Shown one piece after another: positions 60,820 through 64,000 of a stretch of DNA of 64,000 nucleotides; position 1 is the first letter of the stretch; the number at the start of each line of letters is the position of its first letter. The position numbers were made by a program, and so were the translations under genes. The DNA is from Gammaproteobacteria bacterium. Its GTDB lineage: Bacteria; Pseudomonadota; Gammaproteobacteria; Pseudomonadales; Porticoccaceae. Under the pieces are notes generated by a model, which did not search any database, was not told the origin of the DNA, and was given only the letters and a program-made list of their open reading frames with translations. The stretch covers positions 108,389-172,388 of the forward strand of contig JADJET010000007.1 of assembly GCA_016708925.1 (NCBI GenBank). Direction: 5' to 3'.

Positions 60820-61330
60820 GGATATGCCCGTGATGGGCCGCGGCAACCTCGGGCGCATGCAACACCCGAGGTCACCGAGGACTGGAAGCCCACCAAGACA
60901 CCACTGAAGCAACGGGACGCGGCACTGAGCAAGCTGGAGATCTTGTGCAGGGCGTCGCCCAGGAGCCTGCGCCATTGGAGCCGGGTCGTGGCGGCGCCAG
61001 CGCAGGTCGCGGCGCCGGGCGAGCCGTTTGATCCGGTTGCATTTGGTGTAGCGGAAACCGAGCTGCGCAACGCGATCAGGTGAACTATGCGCGGCGGCAA
61101 AAAAAGCCGGCCGGGATACCGATTCGCTGTTGACGCAGCTAGACGCTGAAACAGACATCGCGGATCGCCGGGTCTACAACGCGGCGGTGGTTTCTCAATG
61201 TCAGGATCGGCAGTTCCTTACCCTGCTGCTGGCCCGGCCACTGGGGTTTCGCGCGTTCTACCGACCCTCGGACCCGACCGCCTGGAAAGCGACAGATACC
61301 GGCGGTAAGGTGTCAGTAATCCTGTTCGTG
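60820..61330 (+). pseudogene. lemA: LemA-family protein, frame-broken
   Basis: Pieces resemble LemA: EDWKPTKTPLKQRDAALSKL (the LKxRxDLIPxLV region), VAFGVAETELRNAI and, after frame changes, DADIADRRVYNAAV-like text (ETDIADRRVYNAAV) and LLLARPLGFRAFYRP, the usual C-terminal end. LemA proteins are small, membrane-anchored and mostly helical, with no settled function. The N-terminal membrane anchor is not identified. Assignment is by pattern only. Confidence 0.5.
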
Positions 61331-61439
61331 TAACTGGTTTCGTAAGGTGGGCTTCAGAGCAACCCTGAGTTGCGGATAATTCAGCTCTAACTTTGGATGC
61401 GCTGATCCTGGTGTACCAGCGCCATTTTCAGGATCTTGC

Positions 61440-62440
61440 CATATCCTGGTTCAGCCGCCCGCTGTGGGCGACGTTGGTTCTCGGTGCTGGTGGGTCGAGA
61501 CGTTGCGCGTACGCGGACGACTCTCCTCCTCACGCCTGCGGATACGCTCCTGGTGGGGACGGTGCGCTACATCAAATCGCGGACCGAAGATACGCTATGA
61601 TCTCGCTCTGCTGCACGGCCAGGGCTACGACGAAATGCGCAGCGCAAACCCGAACGTTGACGCCTGGCTTCCTGGACAGGGCACTCGGATCACAATTCCC
61701 TCCCAATATCTCCTGCCCGATGCGGCGCGGGAGGGCATTATCGTGAACCTGGCGGAAATGCGTCTGTTTTACTTCCCCAAACCAGGCGTCGGTATCCCGC
61801 CATCCGTCATCACCTATCCGATAGGGATTGGGCGCGACGACTGGCCCTCACCCACCGGGGCAACCAAATAGTCCAGAAAGACCCCAACCCGCCTGTAGGT
61901 CGCCGGCCTCGATCAGGCGGAACTTGCTGCCTGGGCCACCGCTCTCCCTACGTTCCGCCTGGACCGGATAAATCCGCTAGGCCAGTACGCCATGCGCCTG
62001 GGCATCTCGGGCTATCTCCTGCACGGAACCAACAAGCGTTACGGCGTAGGTATGCGGGTATCCCACGGCTGCATCCGGCTGTACCCGGCGGACATCGAGG
62101 CACTGTTTGCCCAGGTGCCCAACGGCACCCGGGTGGAGCTGATCGATCAGCCCTACAGCCGCCGTCCAGAACGGACGTCTCTATAATGAAGTTCATCAGC
62201 GATATAGCGAGAAATGGCGCGGTACAGGGCGACTTCACTGCCTTGCTGGAAGTGGTCCACCAGGCCCTGGCCGAGCAATCCAACCTGCTGGCGGGAACGC
62301 CAAATCTGGCGCAACTCCCCGCCATTTATGCCCCGCGCAAGCGGATGCCGGTCGCGGCGAGGTCATCGGTGGGGTCGATCCGCCACTGGCAGCCATCGCC
62401 TCACCGCAGGCAGACGGGGCCGGGGCGCGATAATCACCGC
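61440..62440 (+). pseudogene. L,D-transpeptidase (YkuD/ErfK type), frame-broken
   Basis: Periplasmic cross-linking enzyme. Reading across several indels gives a LysM-like region (DLALLHGQGYDEMRSANPNVDAW), then the YkuD domain IIVNLAEMRLFYFPKPGV, ITYPIGIGRDDWPSPTGAT and the active site ISGYLLHGTNKRYGVGMRVSHGCIRLYPADI (catalytic Cys in SHGCIRL). The C-terminal tail (LYNEVHQRYSEKW) follows in another frame. In E. coli such enzymes attach Braun's lipoprotein to peptidoglycan; a lipoprotein of that type is encoded convergently just downstream. Confidence 0.78.
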
Positions 62441-62461
62441 AACCCCATCGCAGACCCGTCG

Positions 62462-62493
62462 AAAAAAAAGGCCGGCCCGGTATGGCCGGGCGC
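62462..62493 (-). terminator. Terminator of the lipoprotein gene
   Basis: On the minus strand a GC stem (gcccggcc with ggccggcc-like partner, short loop) is followed by eight T (aaaaaaaa at 62462-62469 on the plus strand). It lies 45 bases beyond the lipoprotein stop and also faces the end of the transpeptidase gene. Confidence 0.75.
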
Positions 62494-62537
62494 GGTCTGT
62501 GACACGACCGGCCCGCCAGGGCCGCGTCGCGGGAAGA

Positions 62538-62834
62538 TCACTTGCGCTGTGAGCGCGCTGGAATCACGCGATCCAGCTTGCTTTTGGACTTCGTTGCAGC
62601 ACGCCTGCGACTTATCAGCCTTTGGCGGACGCTGCGTCTGCCGCGGATTTTGCAGCTGAGGCAGTTGCTGTTGCTGAGCTCCGCCGCTCTGTTTGGCTTC
62701 CTGAGAAGTACGCAGCGCTTCGTCGGTAGTTATCTGGGCGTTCTCGACGCAGGAGTGGATGCCGCGCAACCAGCGGCCAGAGCCACAACGGCTGCCAGAG
62801 CCAATACCTTTATTCCCTTGCTTTGCTGAAGCAG
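62538..62834 (-). pseudogene. Small Braun/OprI-type lipoprotein, frame-broken
   Basis: The minus strand begins KGIKVLALAAVVALAAGCAAS, a lipoprotein signal with lipobox LAAGC. A one-base change then leads to NAQITTDEALRTSQEA, resembling the alanine-zipper repeats of OprI/Lpp, and later KLDRVIPARSQRK with a terminal Lys before TGA 62540. A C-terminal Lys is how Lpp is tied to peptidoglycan. The ribosome site aggggga precedes, but no ATG fits, so the exact start is unsure. Confidence 0.6.
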
Positions 62835-63039
62835 TGCAAATCCCCCTTGATGGAACGATCAGTTTGGCATACCAACGAAACAGTGGTGTCGTATCGCCCC
62901 CGATTGCCCGGCACCGCCCAACCGCAGACAGCGCCCGAATCGGCGAGGCACCACGGCACCGGCGGAACCATATCAAATTCAGACCAAAACGCAGCCGATA
63001 TATACAAGTTCTGCCATTCCGGGTAGCAAGCACTCAAAG

Positions 63040-64000
63040 TCGAGCGGGGCGGCAACTGGCGCGGTTTCGGTGATGCGGGCGAAAACCACGCACCGGGCGA
63101 ACCCAGATGTCCGGAGGTCGCGCGACCCGCTGGCGCCTAGCCTCGAGTGCTGCCTTCGCCGCTGTCAAAATCCCTGAAGGTGACCAGGGGGTAGCGCGAA
63201 CCCTGGGGTTCGAGGCGTAGGATCAGGTTCGGTAGCCCCCAGAGGTTGTGCGCTGCGCGGGCAAAGTAAGCGCGGGCAGCACGCCTCACCCCGAAGGGCT
63301 GATCTGCACCGTGTAGGTACGCCGATCGCTGACGCCGGGCTGATCCGATCCTGAAACCGGATCGACCGAGGGAACCGACTGTTTTGGGGCGGCACGGCGA
63401 GCGCTTTTCGGACCGGTGCCAGCTCGCGGACATCCCTTCCGTTCCGCTACGCTTTCACTCCGCTGCTGCCTTCCCACGCGCGCTCACCGGCTCCGGCTCG
63501 GAGGCGGTTTCCGCGTTCCGGACGCGCCTCGGACGCGGGCGCCGGCGGGATGTCCACCCACCAGCCGACAGTGCCGGCAGGCCGCTCCATCGATTAGTTG
63601 CGCCCACACCCTTGTCTGGCACTGGCATCGTGCAAGAACGCCGAACGAGCCGCCGTCTCGGCGGCGTTCCAAGTCGCGCTTTTCGCATATCACCCGCAAC
63701 GGTCGCAGTTCCGACCGCGCCGCCACGCGCAACCTGACGACGCGTTCCTGCAGGTTGGCCTGTCGAGCCGCCGCGCCCTGTGCCGCGGGCGTTCCATTGC
63801 GCTTGCTCTGGCTGCAGGCCCAGTGCGCCCGTCCGGTGTTGCGCGCAGAACCAGCTTTCCCCGATCGCCACTTTGCGACGAATGCCCGCAGCCGGGATAA
63901 TAAATCATGAGCGCGCCTCATCAGGGCTCTATGCGAGGTAACGTCCAACCGATACGCAGTGATCGTCGAGCACGGGCCGCAGTATTCAAACACGAGGTCG
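63040..64000. other. Unresolved stretch, probably frame-broken coding DNA
   Basis: No complete gene could be assembled. On the minus strand 63430-63140 gives SDRRTYTVQIS followed in another frame by AYFARAAHNLWGLPNLILRLEPQ and TFRDFDSG, which faintly suggests a SPOR-like C-terminal domain. Bases 63990-63600 give an Arg/Gln-rich text of unclear meaning. I do not assign a function. A possible minus-strand promoter (ttgcta at 63029-63024, tgtata at 63006-63001, 17 bases apart) could serve the lipoprotein gene. Confidence 0.3.

Overview
The window is GC-rich DNA with short intergenic gaps and many overlapping start/stop codons. It most likely comes from a gammaproteobacterium: the complex I operon has a fused NuoCD and an E. 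coli-type NuoG, and gshA, acpH, dsbB, ettA and an LpxH-like gene are present. No rRNA, tRNA or CRISPR array was seen. Annotation is by reading translations and motifs only; no database search was run.

Layout. 0-2 kb: end of an AcuI/YhdH-type reductase, a 376-base stretch with no A or T (probably a sequence artefact), then ubiX. 2-11 kb: a catabolic cluster best read as triuret/biuret use. It holds a divergent GntR regulator (broken frame) with a palindromic operator, a TrtA-like hydrolase, an NCS2-like permease, a Tsx-like outer-membrane channel, allophanate hydrolase as two cistrons (amidase with one frame break, and a separate C-terminal domain), biuret hydrolase BiuH, a cupin and a D-aminoacylase-like amidohydrolase. 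A terminator closes it. 11-12 kb: an internally deleted insertion sequence. 12-20 kb: a heavy-metal RND efflux system (outer-membrane factor, DUF3240, pump, adaptor) with its own two-component system. 20-22 kb: an MFS exporter. 22-37 kb: the complete nuoA-N operon on the minus strand. 37-46 kb: envelope and housekeeping genes (PAP2 phosphatase, MJ1255-type glycosyltransferase, LpxH-like hydrolase, UDP-glucose dehydrogenase, gshA, acpH, dsbB). 45-49 kb: a copper cluster (cysteine/histidine-rich small protein, DUF411 protein, copA, copB). 49-51 kb: NRDE protein, gcvH, gcvT.

51.4-58.2 kb is a wrecked type I restriction-modification locus that has collected other modules. hsdM is reduced to its two ends with an intact fic gene between them. 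A MntA/HepT (MNT/HEPN) toxin-antitoxin pair lies between two diverged copies of the hsdR 3' end. hsdR is split by a REP-associated tyrosine transposase gene, which is itself split by an ISL3-family element with a perfect 8-bp target duplication.

58.3-64 kb contains recognisable genes (SDR, ettA, lemA, L,D-transpeptidase, a Braun-type lipoprotein), but every one has several frame breaks. Together with isolated single-base breaks elsewhere (GntR, atzF, a PAP2 gene, a freshly inserted transposase), this suggests indel errors in the assembly as much as true gene decay.
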